A stretch of DNA of 36,593 nucleotides from a virus, in the IMG/VR virus record IMGVR_UViG_3300003894_000012, positions 1 to 36,593 of that record; one strand, given 5' to 3'. Shown here piece by piece: positions 9,601 to 16,478 of the stretch. The position numbers and the translations under genes were made by a program. The notes below the pieces were generated by a model. That model ran no database searches. It was not told the DNA's origin and worked only from the letters and a program-made list of their open reading frames with translations. Every line of letters starts with the position of its first letter. The first letter of the stretch is position 1.

Positions 9601-10150
9601 CCTGCAAAACTTTGAAAGAACTGGTTTGTTTGGACCGTTAGGTTCTCTGATGGTTCAGATAGCTACACCAAACTATTGGTCTTGGTCAGGTAAAGACCCT
9701 TATGACGACCTCATGGATTATGTTGTAGGCCCGGTTGGAAGGCAAGCTAGAAACATAGGTAAAACTGGCGTTGCAATAGCTACTGGAAAAGATTTAGATC
9801 TGGAAGGTAGACTTGCTAAAGCTGTACCGCTTACTAAGTCAACACCGATAAGAGAGGCTGTAGGTGCGGAGCCGTATTATACTAAAGATAAAAAAGGTAA
9901 GATGATTCGCCGCAGAACTCTTGAAAAGAGAGAAGAGAAGAAAGCGGCTAAGGCGGAGGCTAAACGTCAAACTATACTGGATTCAATTCCAAAGAATGCT
10001 GCTAAAGTTTTGGATCTTTCACCCCACGATATCGTTAGCATGAGCAAGAAAGATCTTGATAAATACATAAAGGACAAGCACGGAATAGATGTTGATGGTA
10101 GAAAATCTAAAGTGCGTATGTTAGAAGAATTCTTAGAAAAGAAACAATAG
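3686..10150 (+). CDS. Giant virion protein with metallopeptidase-like HEITH motif, polyvalent-protein type
   Basis: 2154 residues, the longest gene here. In order: Gly-rich N-terminus (about 30-50); Ala-rich region with a twin-arginine-like SRRQFLQ at 384-390 followed by an Ala/Pro linker; acidic Glu-rich region (about 600-760); a domain with HEITH (891-895), the zincin HExxH pattern, in a helix LQHEITHVNHFIW; helical regions; hydrophobic segments near 1610-1650 and 1930-1960; and a C-terminal HeH/SAP-like helix pair (about 2095-2154). Large podovirus proteins in this position are injected into the cell with the DNA and may carry peptidoglycan or protein hydrolases. The T7 gp16 slot is the best comparison. 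The peptidase assignment rests on one motif; a third zinc ligand was not identified. The gene starts 4 nt after the preceding stop. Confidence 0.65.
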   Translation: MSSLFDIEPRSKKDVVTLNPGDRYSSTGEVTRYSGGGTGGGGGGGWSTEAITQYAQDLEQEQMEVADATHSDPNSAEEGRRQFYENNPAMKRYRHRQAQGKAIKHSPWAFNFTDPNTGIVHPNYLPRGVSNVLFSQTGELLDMFGAEETADTLRKTAQESFGWTPRYDWEDVKEEDIGALETIKRGALYGIDSTPTSLGYLGTMAPGLGVKGAAAVAGTAPAFLAELERIAQARARAEGMPEGVDPNFAQYAAAAPSAIANMTLDRFAARLPFTNQLGTAAGAGVSAGTEFGTEFAQGGLEEFVTKYGTQLQPQMDVIDAGLAEGVAVGPQAAVQGAVSLGRNYLDERARGTVPPVALEDTANLPALPQGPAPEVAPSAIEDPSRRQFLQNMGDIATVAATTPTDLLPNLAEAAPAAVETAAAPVAAPKLSMDYLNLPMPTDYVFDINGKTLYAMTPDHIDIEQGETFVQFTDEMGGDNLPGGVPDTVDIKPYLDPVEDISQRDIDKAVARAIQDNLISEGDEFFLGDVRRYYDEAGNNAGPSDPFEIQRIEAQNDPEGIFDEVMLQREARRLGRSRDDKRLGGYSRFETTPTEPRLSGAPEPTEPRVPKRPILRDPTELEDSDWQSPLESEITREAEKLAEQDRIEELARDREVTEAIPKLSVLDRRLSEARDRLKSLEAGNPPPGFEDDYTQEEIEEDIRLEKANIESLEEEARIKQEEPVEAEFEEVDDTTTVDAAAPTGPRVDAEIDPNAKRINKTKRVKGRTYRFYGAEHLPGVDINRIINKVDLKGRGKDVIDVAFLYVPASGRPAIESVADSFVQGLGTVFGRAQGQAGGKYKIAINLARFDKDGITEVLVTQADRLGISVEELMKRIGNENLQEYAIRTTLQHEITHVNHFIWENALLGESGAPSFSNSKRLQKWRRDLYKTYRQELLDFMEKDDKAYHRIGLGMEVDSNQEAITFIDNLMREASKPTASSGTRYDASRRMWSVFSELLAYQSDSKNIETWTTKFKRVVKMLLAKVGINVGKDDLNDLMDDLYSTGNIRQNLKPVRVLNEGPILSEEAKTEEAAREVRARMEGRDLEVGTPIRPAKFSSTNEILRKNNVSEKVISDISKTLSLEERELPISDVAPTLETVFDLPYNPVDLAGRLSDLAKEDKDEYSRLIAMIETGDRLFNLDMELYEGREDINTGNAISDLESEIVDILGPVDQTEAIPPDFDEDAWVQAWSEPKDPKKKKNYTEQFEDVMNNQAGNTETPGYTSPLSQELDRSDDAAQREYTGADSVSRPKARERTMLRNTFQHLYSRAAQTVRRHSGASKTAGLIADMILRAPHVKLREKETKAGRDYVQKKSMAMGEFRLDIQRALDELTNRGGVIPKKVNDQLVDYFMNGTIPQNGRVAAAAAQLDSAVERLYAWSDRVGKKHTEDFSLRPVDGGKLPRVYDTDKVASPEGRKKLMDLLEGIGIVNDPANDKYDATDVYNIILNSGGFVSGDFTQEARKTGIEGMQDQRELFDRIEREIPRDQLGDLLLTDYQAIVPRFVDKAVEKTVYAEIFGHKNEHLIELKNKVREEVEQHNRDSDTYIEVDYVMKSIDNMMDIIHHRYKVNMIPTRGRKFIQAAMNATTMASLTLVSLASMPEFFTATALGSKNPAKFATNIMGAATYSALKGLNGMNKLLTGRVMKGYFDPKTKVGKRAKFLRELGLYDISSLGEAAAQRYVGPSFIKAGVGSTGNSLGIRALYRLYGLGNLEKGRFRARQGRALMNMDTYFEINMLTTMTQMQQMMALKNLEQNIVSDAKALSKAAKGKGMKLKSTIAQIKTNLKGYGLSESEIDELVRWYDAGHRNLWDVPGEFKLDLAGPAHRFVQTVITLPSEGSLPVIFRNPAFAPFLLFKSFITTFGNTFINTVAQRLRFAEGTGMSKKYQQSKQIAGLMGTAAAMYGAVQFAQGVGYLIKYGEDDDPWEEKIGDFSKFLQNFERTGLFGPLGSLMVQIATPNYWSWSGKDPYDDLMDYVVGPVGRQARNIGKTGVAIATGKDLDLEGRLAKAVPLTKSTPIREAVGAEPYYTKDKKGKMIRRRTLEKREEKKAAKAEAKRQTILDSIPKNAAKVLDLSPHDIVSMSKKDLDKYIKDKHGIDVDGRKSKVRMLEEFLEKKQ

Positions 10151-10212
10151 ATCGGGGCTCGGCTTATGAACGCGTCCCCTCCCTGCGCTAGTAATCTGTC
10201 GAGTCCCCGATC
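10150..10212. terminator. Long-stem hairpin between convergent genes
   Basis: GATCGGGGCTCG (10150-10161) pairs with CGAG-T-CCCCGATC (10200-10212): 12 bp with a single bulged T and a loop of about 38 nt. It begins in the stop codon of the giant virion gene and its right arm lies inside the last codons of the leftward gene ending at 10188. There is no clear T-run on either side, so it may be an RNase III site or a transcript-end stabiliser rather than a classical intrinsic terminator. Confidence 0.4.
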
Positions 10213-10622
10213 ACCTTTATCACGGTTATATGCTTTTTTTTGAATTTTACTTCTTCAAAACCTAGTTTAAACAACTCTTTCGTAGTTCCTATCCTAGCAT
10301 ATACCACTATATCTGAACACCCTATTGTTTTAGCAAACAATTCTAACGTTTTGAAAGCATCTTCCACGTGTTTGTGGTAGTTTTTGCCAGCTATTTTAGA
10401 AACCCAAAGTCTTTTAGTATTTTCTTTTATTTCTAAGAAAACTATAACAAAGAATTCCATAGGAATAGAAGAGAACAATAGAAAACTTCCTTTTTTTAGT
10501 TTATATAAACAGTCATCTGCTGTTTCATAATCATGGGACATCACATCTTCTGAAGATTTTACCAAAAGTGGTTTTATGTAATCTTCTATTATATGTATAT
10601 CTTTGGTAGGAACTAATATCAT
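10188..10622 (-). CDS. GNAT-like small protein, putative
   Basis: 144 residues. The second half has alternating strands and helices ending ARIGTTKELFKLGFEEVKFKKKHITVIKV, which looks like the end of a GNAT acetyltransferase fold (helix, then 'klGFe' and a final strand). The central acetyl-CoA loop (Q/RxxGxG/A) is not evident, so activity is doubtful. Similar GNAT-like proteins of unknown role are common between the structural and early blocks of T7-like marine phages. It is the last gene of the leftward block and overlaps the previous gene by ATGA (10619-10622). Its C-terminal codons contribute to the hairpin at 10150-10212. Confidence 0.5.
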   Translation of the reverse strand: MILVPTKDIHIIEDYIKPLLVKSSEDVMSHDYETADDCLYKLKKGSFLLFSSIPMEFFVIVFLEIKENTKRLWVSKIAGKNYHKHVEDAFKTLELFAKTIGCSDIVVYARIGTTKELFKLGFEEVKFKKKHITVIKVIGDSTDY

Positions 10623-10864
10623 TCTGAAGTTCGTCTAACCGTTCTTATACACCCAACGGGTATAGCAGTTACTGAATAATATTCTTCTTCTGACACTGTA
10701 GATGCTATCTTAAGAACATCTGCATCGTTATGTACTATCCAACCGACCTGCTTGACAAGCTTGGTATTTACATCATCTTTAGTTTCCCACCCAGCATCTG
10801 AAACCGTATCTATCCACTCTACAAAAACCAGCTTACCCATGAAGTCGTTATCTATTTGAGCCAC
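10619..10864 (-). CDS. Hypothetical small protein
   Basis: 81 residues, not recognised. It looks like a small beta-barrel: FMGKLVFVEWIDTVSDAGW, then QVGWIVHNDADVLKIAS, then YYSVTAIPVGCIRTVRR, similar in form to small phage proteins that describe a 'reason for use' of a short SH3/OB-like fold. It overlaps the downstream gene by ATGA and the upstream gene by 17 nt, so it is translationally coupled in the operon that carries the ribonucleotide reductase. No function can be assigned. Confidence 0.6.
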   Translation of the reverse strand: MAQIDNDFMGKLVFVEWIDTVSDAGWETKDDVNTKLVKQVGWIVHNDADVLKIASTVSEEEYYSVTAIPVGCIRTVRRTSE

Positions 10865-11078
10865 GGCTGCAAACCTCTCTGATTATTTCTTTGTCTCTTT
10901 CTTCTGGTGTAGAAAAAGGGCCCTTGCAACATAAATACGTTTTTTTAGAGTCGGCTAGAAGGAACCAATGGCGTTTACCATCTTCGTTATCAGTACGAAA
11001 ACGTTCACAACGGTAATCGGTTCCTTCTATCCTTCCATGGTTAAAGGCAGAGCCCTTATGCCATATTATATTTCGCAT
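10848..11078 (-). CDS. Hypothetical small protein
   Basis: 76 residues, not recognised. Contains the charged, aromatic core WHKGSAFNHGRIEGTDYRCERF and a second half with two adjacent cysteines (YLCCKGPFSTPEERDKEI). It overlaps the end of the ribonucleotide reductase gene by 13 nt and the next gene by 17 nt, so it is part of the same leftward operon. The paired Cys could suggest a redox partner for the reductase but there is no CxxC thioredoxin motif, so this is only a remark. Confidence 0.55.
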   Translation of the reverse strand: MRNIIWHKGSAFNHGRIEGTDYRCERFRTDNEDGKRHWFLLADSKKTYLCCKGPFSTPEERDKEIIREVCSRGSNR

Positions 11079-12919
11079 TTATCGCCCGTGCATGCTAATT
11101 CTTGCATACCCGTTGTATTGTCTTGGTTTTCTTGCAGCTTACCCCAATCAATATTTTTTGGCAATACTTCCATATACTCTTCGTATTTGTCTTTGTCACA
11201 ATCCTCGTAAGGAGCCGCTTCGTATATATGACCTTCGTCAGCGCTGGGTAAGAAGCTGACCCCACTCATTATATCGAAGTTGTTCCATACCCATGCGCCT
11301 ACCTCTGGCCACTGGCTTTCACCAACATAACACGTCATGCTTGGTTTATGCTCGCACCATGCTAAAGCGAACTTCTTCCATAGGCCCAATTGTTCTATAG
11401 GGCCAACTTCTTTCCTCGTTATAGCATTTTTTGGTGCCTTGTGCGGAAACTCGAAAACCCATGCGCTATCGTTATATGGATCAGTCATATACGGGATACC
11501 AACGTCTATAAGCACCTGCGACAGAGGATCCTTTTTATCGTTTCTGACACGGCGAATGTAGAAGTCATTATAACGAGGATGAATGCCGCTAGCAGAATTA
11601 GTGAGCTGAGAAACGGTACCAGAAGGCTTAACGCAAGTAACGGCAGCAGATGGATTAATTCCAATCTTTTTTGCCCAGATTCTATTCGTCTTGACTGCAT
11701 GGTCGCGTAACTCCTCTAGCTGCTTGGGTGTGCTTTCTAACAGGTATGGACAATCATATATACCAGTCAGGCTGACCCCCAATAATGCTTCCTCTTCAGT
11801 GTTATGCTTCCATCTACTAGACAAATAGCGAAAATTAGTTAGGGATGCCTGAAGAGTTCCCAGAATAGTAGCGATCTCGATCTTTTCCATTAGCGTAGCT
11901 TTCGTGTCATTGTATCTTGCTACTACCTCCGAAAGATTGCAGAACTGATTAGGTCGAAGTACTATTTCGGAGCACGGATTCGTCCCGAACTCATGGTCAG
12001 TATCTCTCCTTTCTGGAGAAAGCTTCTTGCAAGCCTGTCGATTGAATATACCTCTCTCGCCGCTTCTAGAGTCGTATATAGCTAACCACTCTTTCATGAA
12101 CGCGCCTACATCTGGCTTTTCAGTATAGCAGATAGAGTTGTTAGAGAGACCTCTCTGAGGGTTGTCAACAAACCATTGACCCATCTTAGCGTTTCTCATT
12201 CTCTCATCAGAGTGATTGCTTAGGGAGATCTCAGCTGTGCGTCTGACTCCACCAACAACTACAGCTTCACCAATGTAGTTCATAAGGTCGTGGCATTCTA
12301 TAGACGTAAGCTTTCGACCGGCCGCGTTACGGAATAGCTCGACAGTAACCTTGAACAATCTATTTAACGGCTCTGGACCAGATGCTCTACCACCGAATGT
12401 AACCAAAGGTGATCCAGAAGGTCTGATCTTTGACATATCCCATGATGGGATTGTCCCGCTATATAGCATAGAAATCAGTTCTTTGTATGCTGATGCCCAA
12501 CCAACTTTACTGTCTCTAACGGTTATAACCGTATTAGTATTGTGAAATGATTCAGCAACCTCTGGAAGCTCAGCAATATACTGTCGCTCAACTGAAAAAC
12601 CTACGCCCACCCCGCACATGAGAATGTACAGGGTTTCATCAAAAGCTCTAGGCTTGTTGACTGGCAGATAAGAGCAGTTATATCCTGCAACGTGATCCTT
12701 TTCTAAAGCTTTACCAGCTGTCATTAATGCTCTCATAGAGGGCATAACATCTAGGTTCAATACTGCTGTAGAAGCTTTAGGCGGAATCTTGATATCCAGG
12801 TATTCTTCAAAGAAGTTGAAATATCTCGCGACAGTCTCTGGCCAAGACTCTCTCCTGTCTAGATCTGGTTTGTATCTAGCGTACCTGCTTTTGTGAATAT
12901 ATTGTTGGTAACTATCCAT
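11066..12919 (-). CDS. nrdJ: Adenosylcobalamin-dependent (class II) monomeric ribonucleotide reductase
   Basis: 617 residues. It reduces ribonucleotides (triphosphates in the Lactobacillus RTPR family) to deoxyribonucleotides with coenzyme B12 as radical source. Family landmarks are all present: first active-site Cys82 (GYNCSYLPVN), NPCSEI at 314-319 with radical Cys316 and Glu318, partner Cys327 (QFCNL), the phosphate/substrate segment VKPSGTVSQLTNSASG (about 430-445), and the C-terminal shuttle pair Cys610/Cys615 (ACTGDKCEI). It is shorter than the roughly 740-residue Lactobacillus enzyme. Class II enzymes need no oxygen and no small subunit, and are widespread in marine phages. The host must supply B12 and a reductant. 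The start overlaps the methyltransferase stop by 8 nt. Confidence 0.95.
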   Translation of the reverse strand: MDSYQQYIHKSRYARYKPDLDRRESWPETVARYFNFFEEYLDIKIPPKASTAVLNLDVMPSMRALMTAGKALEKDHVAGYNCSYLPVNKPRAFDETLYILMCGVGVGFSVERQYIAELPEVAESFHNTNTVITVRDSKVGWASAYKELISMLYSGTIPSWDMSKIRPSGSPLVTFGGRASGPEPLNRLFKVTVELFRNAAGRKLTSIECHDLMNYIGEAVVVGGVRRTAEISLSNHSDERMRNAKMGQWFVDNPQRGLSNNSICYTEKPDVGAFMKEWLAIYDSRSGERGIFNRQACKKLSPERRDTDHEFGTNPCSEIVLRPNQFCNLSEVVARYNDTKATLMEKIEIATILGTLQASLTNFRYLSSRWKHNTEEEALLGVSLTGIYDCPYLLESTPKQLEELRDHAVKTNRIWAKKIGINPSAAVTCVKPSGTVSQLTNSASGIHPRYNDFYIRRVRNDKKDPLSQVLIDVGIPYMTDPYNDSAWVFEFPHKAPKNAITRKEVGPIEQLGLWKKFALAWCEHKPSMTCYVGESQWPEVGAWVWNNFDIMSGVSFLPSADEGHIYEAAPYEDCDKDKYEEYMEVLPKNIDWGKLQENQDNTTGMQELACTGDKCEI

Positions 12920-13760
12920 TAAGATCTTTCCAATGCTCTGAGGATGTCCAGGGTTCTTCTATTTCAGACATATACTCTGGATATCTTCTCTTTTGTGTTT
13001 GTTTAGATAGGCGCCAGATGCAATTCCTAGATTGCTGAGGAAACAAAGGTGCAAAGATATTAGATACGATATTACTGTCGTAATAATTCTTTAGTTTTTC
13101 CATCAACTCTAGTTCTTCTTCTGTCATAAACGGTTTGATATCTTTCTGGGACGCAAACGTTCCATATACCTCTTCGATATTAAAACCGATTTTCTCTATC
13201 GCTACGCCTAAAGCTTCGTGACGCATTTCATTTACGTGGTTTGCCGCAGCCCCAACCTTTGGATCCCAATTGGGAGTGCTAATAAAAGCCACAGCATTAG
13301 GGTCTTGATCATGCAAGAATGCGTAAATCTTTTTCAGCATTCTTAGTGCATGCTCTGGTTCAACGTGCTCCAGCACTTCAAAACAAGTAATAACGTTTGG
13401 TACTACTTCGAATGCGTCGTAATTTAAGTCGCACACGTCAGTATTACTAAATAATTTGGTAGGTTTCCAACTCGCGTTTTCAAACATATCAGGAATTTCT
13501 AGTTTGGAAACATCTACCGCTGTGTATGATTTAGGAGTGGTTCTGTTAACATACAAGGTTTTAGCCAATGCAAGTTCCTTGCCAGGGCCTATGTCTAATA
13601 CATTAGCTTGTTCCCATCTCCGCTTTTGCCTAAGGTACATACACACGTGACTCCACCTAAAGCAATGCGCGATGTAGTCACGGTGTATAAGACCTCTTTC
13701 TTCTGCTTTGTCTAGCGATAAATAAGTCTTATCGATAGATCTACCATGTTTATTTGCCAT
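12912..13760 (-). CDS. Class I SAM-dependent methyltransferase, target unknown
   Basis: 282 residues. Motif I is VLDIGPGKELALAK (about 55-68), followed by an acidic strand end AVDVSKLE and the motif IV/post region ITCFEVLEHVEPEHALRMLKKI, all typical of Rossmann-fold SAM methyltransferases. The tail (about 215-282) is Lys/Trp-rich and unassigned. No DNA-methylase NPPY/DPPY motif is seen, so small-molecule, protein or RNA targets are as likely as DNA. It sits between the SSB-like gene and the ribonucleotide reductase with overlapping stop/start codons on both sides, so co-expression with replication genes is clear. A role in nucleotide or DNA modification together with the dCMP-hydroxymethylase-like enzyme is speculative. 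Confidence 0.8.
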   Translation of the reverse strand: MANKHGRSIDKTYLSLDKAEERGLIHRDYIAHCFRWSHVCMYLRQKRRWEQANVLDIGPGKELALAKTLYVNRTTPKSYTAVDVSKLEIPDMFENASWKPTKLFSNTDVCDLNYDAFEVVPNVITCFEVLEHVEPEHALRMLKKIYAFLHDQDPNAVAFISTPNWDPKVGAAANHVNEMRHEALGVAIEKIGFNIEEVYGTFASQKDIKPFMTEEELELMEKLKNYYDSNIVSNIFAPLFPQQSRNCIWRLSKQTQKRRYPEYMSEIEEPWTSSEHWKDLNG

Positions 13761-14275
13761 TAGAACGGGATATCATCATCAAGAGGTGAAAACGTAGGAG
13801 CAGAACCAGATGCTTCTCCTTGACCAATAAGCTGCAGATCTTTCAAGGAGCATGTAACACCCTTGTTAGTGCCTGCCACAAAAGGCCTGAATACAATATG
13901 AGCCCTACAGATAGATCCGCCGCGAACGTCGCCTTGGTCAATCGCTTCTCCAGCTCTATCAACCACTCGAGGCTGATACTTGGTTTTAGCCTTCAATACC
14001 CACATGTTTGTAGACCATTCTTTACCCATTTCGTCACCATCTTTTATGGGCGAGTACCAGTTATTAGCTGAAGCAACTTTTTCATCGTTGTTTTTAGCTT
14101 TTTCGATAGCACACTCAATCTGGTCCTTAGCTTCACCATCTTTGTCGAAGCACATAGTGATAGAATACATGCCTGTATCTTGATCCTGAAATTTTTCAGT
14201 TTCTTCCAGATGGGGAAACATACAGTTGAATTTATCAGTTTCAAAGAAAACATTTACATTTGCTCCCTTACTCAT
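13760..14275 (-). CDS. Single-stranded DNA-binding protein (DUF2815/gp2.5-like) with SSB-type acidic tail
   Basis: 171 residues. The body (MSKGANVNVFFETDKFNCMFPHLEE...W..PIKDGDEMGKEWSTNMWVLKAKTKYQPRVVD...DVRGGSICRAHIVFRPF) resembles phage OB-fold single-strand binding proteins. The last six residues are DDDIPF, which is the conserved tip of bacterial SSB that docks replication and repair partners. It should coat ssDNA at the phage fork and during recombination. Stop and start codons overlap the neighbours (ATGA with the nuclease gene), so it is co-translated with the nuclease. Fold assignment is by pattern; the acidic tail is seen directly. Confidence 0.8.
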   Translation of the reverse strand: MSKGANVNVFFETDKFNCMFPHLEETEKFQDQDTGMYSITMCFDKDGEAKDQIECAIEKAKNNDEKVASANNWYSPIKDGDEMGKEWSTNMWVLKAKTKYQPRVVDRAGEAIDQGDVRGGSICRAHIVFRPFVAGTNKGVTCSLKDLQLIGQGEASGSAPTFSPLDDDIPF

Positions 14276-15132
14276 TTTTTGCTATTCTCCTTAGCATATT
14301 GTGGACAAAACTGCTTTACATTGCAGTACATCTTACATCTCATGCTATAACCAGGTCTATCTTCTAGATATAACTCATCCTGATCTTTTTGCATGATTAT
14401 GAAGTCGTTTGCGTCATCCTTGGTATCAAAAAGCTTGACTGCTCTAGTCTTGCCTTTCTTCATGACAGCGAACTTATCTTCGCTTTGCCATTTCTCTTCT
14501 TTGGTACAAACCTTATTGTCCCAGAAATGACGCTGTATCCGTTTGCTGATGTATTCTTTCCTGTCTTTCTTTTTCCATAGATCGATAGGTACAATAGTTA
14601 ACGGATCTTGAGGGTAGTTAGCGCTATTAGACGCGGCCTTCTGAGACCAGTCCTTAGCGAAAGCTACAATAAACAACCGTTCCACGCTCCACCCTGATTC
14701 ACCCATAAGGTCGGCCAGTACATTTAACTGCTGCTCCCAGGCCGGTTTAACTCCATGCATCAAGGCGTAAGCGGAAACGGTCTTTATATCGTATATAGCG
14801 CTTTCACCAATATCGTATACGTCTACCTGGCCACTGACCATGTATTTATCGTATTCTTGGTGAAATCTTTTTTCAACTAGCGTCTTAGAATTAGACATGT
14901 TTGCTAGTTCACAAACGGAATGAACCGCGCTACCCCAAACAGCCCACACGCGGTCTGAAACATCTTCAGATATTTCGTCTCTATTCTCTTTTCTAAGAGA
15001 TAGAATTTGTGGTGAGTCTATCAGCTGAGTAACGCTGATGTCAGACTTTTTGGGTCCAGTAGTATATGGGTTGTACTGAAGCATATTGCACAACCATTCG
15101 GGATAGAATTTTTTATTCGTATATGTTCCCAC
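14272..15132 (-). CDS. RecB/Cas4-like PD-(D/E)XK nuclease with probable Fe-S cluster
   Basis: 286 residues from GTG 15132, chosen because GGAG lies 6 nt upstream; a TTG four codons earlier is the longest frame. Nuclease core: G67-S-A-V-H71...E75, then GQVDVYD (Asp104) and IYDIKT (Asp115, Lys117), the RecB-family pattern. Cys15 near the N-terminus and three C-terminal cysteines (266, 270, 276; CKMYCNVKQFC) match the one-plus-three cysteine layout that holds a 4Fe-4S cluster in Cas4 and AddB, though the first spacing is C-x3-C rather than C-x2-C. A 5'-3' or end-processing exonuclease acting with the SSB-like protein in recombination is the likely role. An extended -10 promoter sits about 30 nt upstream. 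Confidence 0.8.
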   Translation of the reverse strand: MGTYTNKKFYPEWLCNMLQYNPYTTGPKKSDISVTQLIDSPQILSLRKENRDEISEDVSDRVWAVWGSAVHSVCELANMSNSKTLVEKRFHQEYDKYMVSGQVDVYDIGESAIYDIKTVSAYALMHGVKPAWEQQLNVLADLMGESGWSVERLFIVAFAKDWSQKAASNSANYPQDPLTIVPIDLWKKKDRKEYISKRIQRHFWDNKVCTKEEKWQSEDKFAVMKKGKTRAVKLFDTKDDANDFIIMQKDQDELYLEDRPGYSMRCKMYCNVKQFCPQYAKENSKK

Positions 15133-15159
15133 GAAGCTCTCCAAAGAAATAAAAAAATA

Positions 15160-15169
15160 ATTATATCAC
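15160..15169 (-). promoter_or_regulatory. Extended -10 promoter for the nuclease-SSB-RNR operon
   Basis: On the minus strand GTGATATAAT carries TG-n-TATAAT (TATAAT at 15165-15160), an extended -10 element. No good -35 is present. The expected start of transcription is near 15153, giving a leader of about 20 nt before the GTG start. The flank GTTGGGTGTGATA resembles the GTGGGTGAGATA seen in the leftward promoter at 22814-22842. Confidence 0.55.
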
Positions 15170-15196
15170 ACCCAACAGTCCCGAAGTAAGTCTAAT

Positions 15197-15496
15197 TTAG
15201 TCTGGAACTATTGGACATAAGCTCTTGAAATCTTTAGCTCTTATGACAACATAACCATCTTCAAACTTCATGTGACGCTCGTGTAGATACACGACTGGAC
15301 TTCTGTGCTCTGCTTCTCTAACCGCTTGACCCATTGCTGAATGAAGCCAGTCAGGTAGAGTCTTTCTATGTTTTACCTCTATAGATAAATGAGGATGTTC
15401 TACGTCTCTCCTGCTTTCACCATTGCATCCTGTTCTTTGCCCGCCAAAAAGCTTGGCTGCTTCTCGCTCCACGTTTTTCCAGTTACTAGTTCTCAT
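15197..15496 (-). CDS. Small PD-(D/E)XK nuclease, putative Holliday junction resolvase
   Basis: 99 residues. Pattern: VEREAAKLFGGQRT (Glu11), then RDVEHPHLSIEVKHR (Asp31, Glu39, Lys41), then PDWLHSAMGQAVREA. The Glu...Asp...E-x-K arrangement with small size matches Hjc-like and related phage resolvases that cut four-way junctions, generally needed to debranch DNA before packaging. It overlaps the helicase stop by 11 nt and lies before the nuclease operon. A single-strand nicking or VRR-type nuclease is an alternative. Confidence 0.65.
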   Translation of the reverse strand: MRTSNWKNVEREAAKLFGGQRTGCNGESRRDVEHPHLSIEVKHRKTLPDWLHSAMGQAVREAEHRSPVVYLHERHMKFEDGYVVIRAKDFKSLCPIVPD

Positions 15497-16478
15497 TCAA
15501 TGCTCCATCAAATGGTGTATGTTTGTTTCCAACGTATTTTTCAAAGAATTCTTCTTCTAATGAGCCATAATCATGGAATCGCATACTTTGCTCTCCATAA
15601 TCTAAACCGCACATAGGTTCAAAACCTCCGTGTCTATTCTTGAAACATTCTAAAGCCGCTTGAGGAGCTGATGGAGGATTCCCTGACTCCCTTGACTTTT
15701 CTTCTATCTTGTTTCTGTGTACCATGAACCCAGCATCAACTAAGTCAGTTAATTCTGAGGCTCCCTTGATATCATACTTACTACCACGCTTGGTTTCATC
15801 ATCTGGTTTTCTAACGTGAGCAACAAGATGGATACATAACCCAGTATCTCTACATACATTAGCTAAAACGTTAGCAAAGTTTTTCTGAGCTAGGTAGATA
15901 TTACGCTGTTCAGATCCTAGATTAACCTTCATTAACGAGTCTATGACAAATTGCGTTACACCTAATTCCTCTTGAGCATATCTAGCTGCTGCAATTAGCT
16001 GCTTAGCTCCACAATCTACTTCGCGAGTGTATATCCACATCTTGTTATGCAACCATACCCAAGCCTCTTCTGCATCTATTGGATCAGGATATATATCGCC
16101 AGTAATCTGTCTTGCTAATCTCTCTAACTGGTAGACTGGCGCAAGCTCAGGTGACCAAAATAGGACTTTTTCATCACGTGTAGAATAATCACCAGTCATC
16201 AAGTATAACATAACTTGTTGAACTACAAGACTTTTTCCGTGCCCGTTCATACCAGCCCAGATAGTCAGAGTATTTGGTAAGATCCTAAAATCTATATCCC
16301 AGGGTAAACGCCCTCCTGGCTTAGAATCTTTGTTGCTTAAATGCTCTAACGCTTCATCAACAAATGCAACTGGTGACTGTACATAAGATTTCTCTGCACC
16401 TTCAGCATACTTGTTTACTTGCTCGTCGTCTAACTCAAGCTTTGTCGCTATCTCTTTAGCTCGTTTATAATCAACCAT
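15486..16478 (-). CDS. DnaB/Twinkle-like replicative DNA helicase
   Basis: 330 residues, equivalent to the C-terminal RecA-like motor of superfamily 4 helicases. Walker A is GMNGHGKS (76-83), Walker B FVIDSL (177-182), then HLVAHVRKP (218-225) and GASELTDLVDAGFMVHRNK (about 239-257), all as in DnaB/gp4 helicases. There is no N-terminal primase domain, and the N-terminal 50 residues are only a short helical linker, so primase must be host-supplied or separate. It unwinds the fork as a hexameric ring. The gene overlaps the initiator gene by 8 nt, the usual initiator-helicase pairing. Confidence 0.9.
   Translation of the reverse strand: MVDYKRAKEIATKLELDDEQVNKYAEGAEKSYVQSPVAFVDEALEHLSNKDSKPGGRLPWDIDFRILPNTLTIWAGMNGHGKSLVVQQVMLYLMTGDYSTRDEKVLFWSPELAPVYQLERLARQITGDIYPDPIDAEEAWVWLHNKMWIYTREVDCGAKQLIAAARYAQEELGVTQFVIDSLMKVNLGSEQRNIYLAQKNFANVLANVCRDTGLCIHLVAHVRKPDDETKRGSKYDIKGASELTDLVDAGFMVHRNKIEEKSRESGNPPSAPQAALECFKNRHGGFEPMCGLDYGEQSMRFHDYGSLEEEFFEKYVGNKHTPFDGALNEN

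Noticed and set aside
10150-10215. The 63-nt hairpin as a tRNA (8-bp acceptor-like stem followed by ACC)
   Set aside because: No T arm, D arm or anticodon arm can be drawn on either strand.
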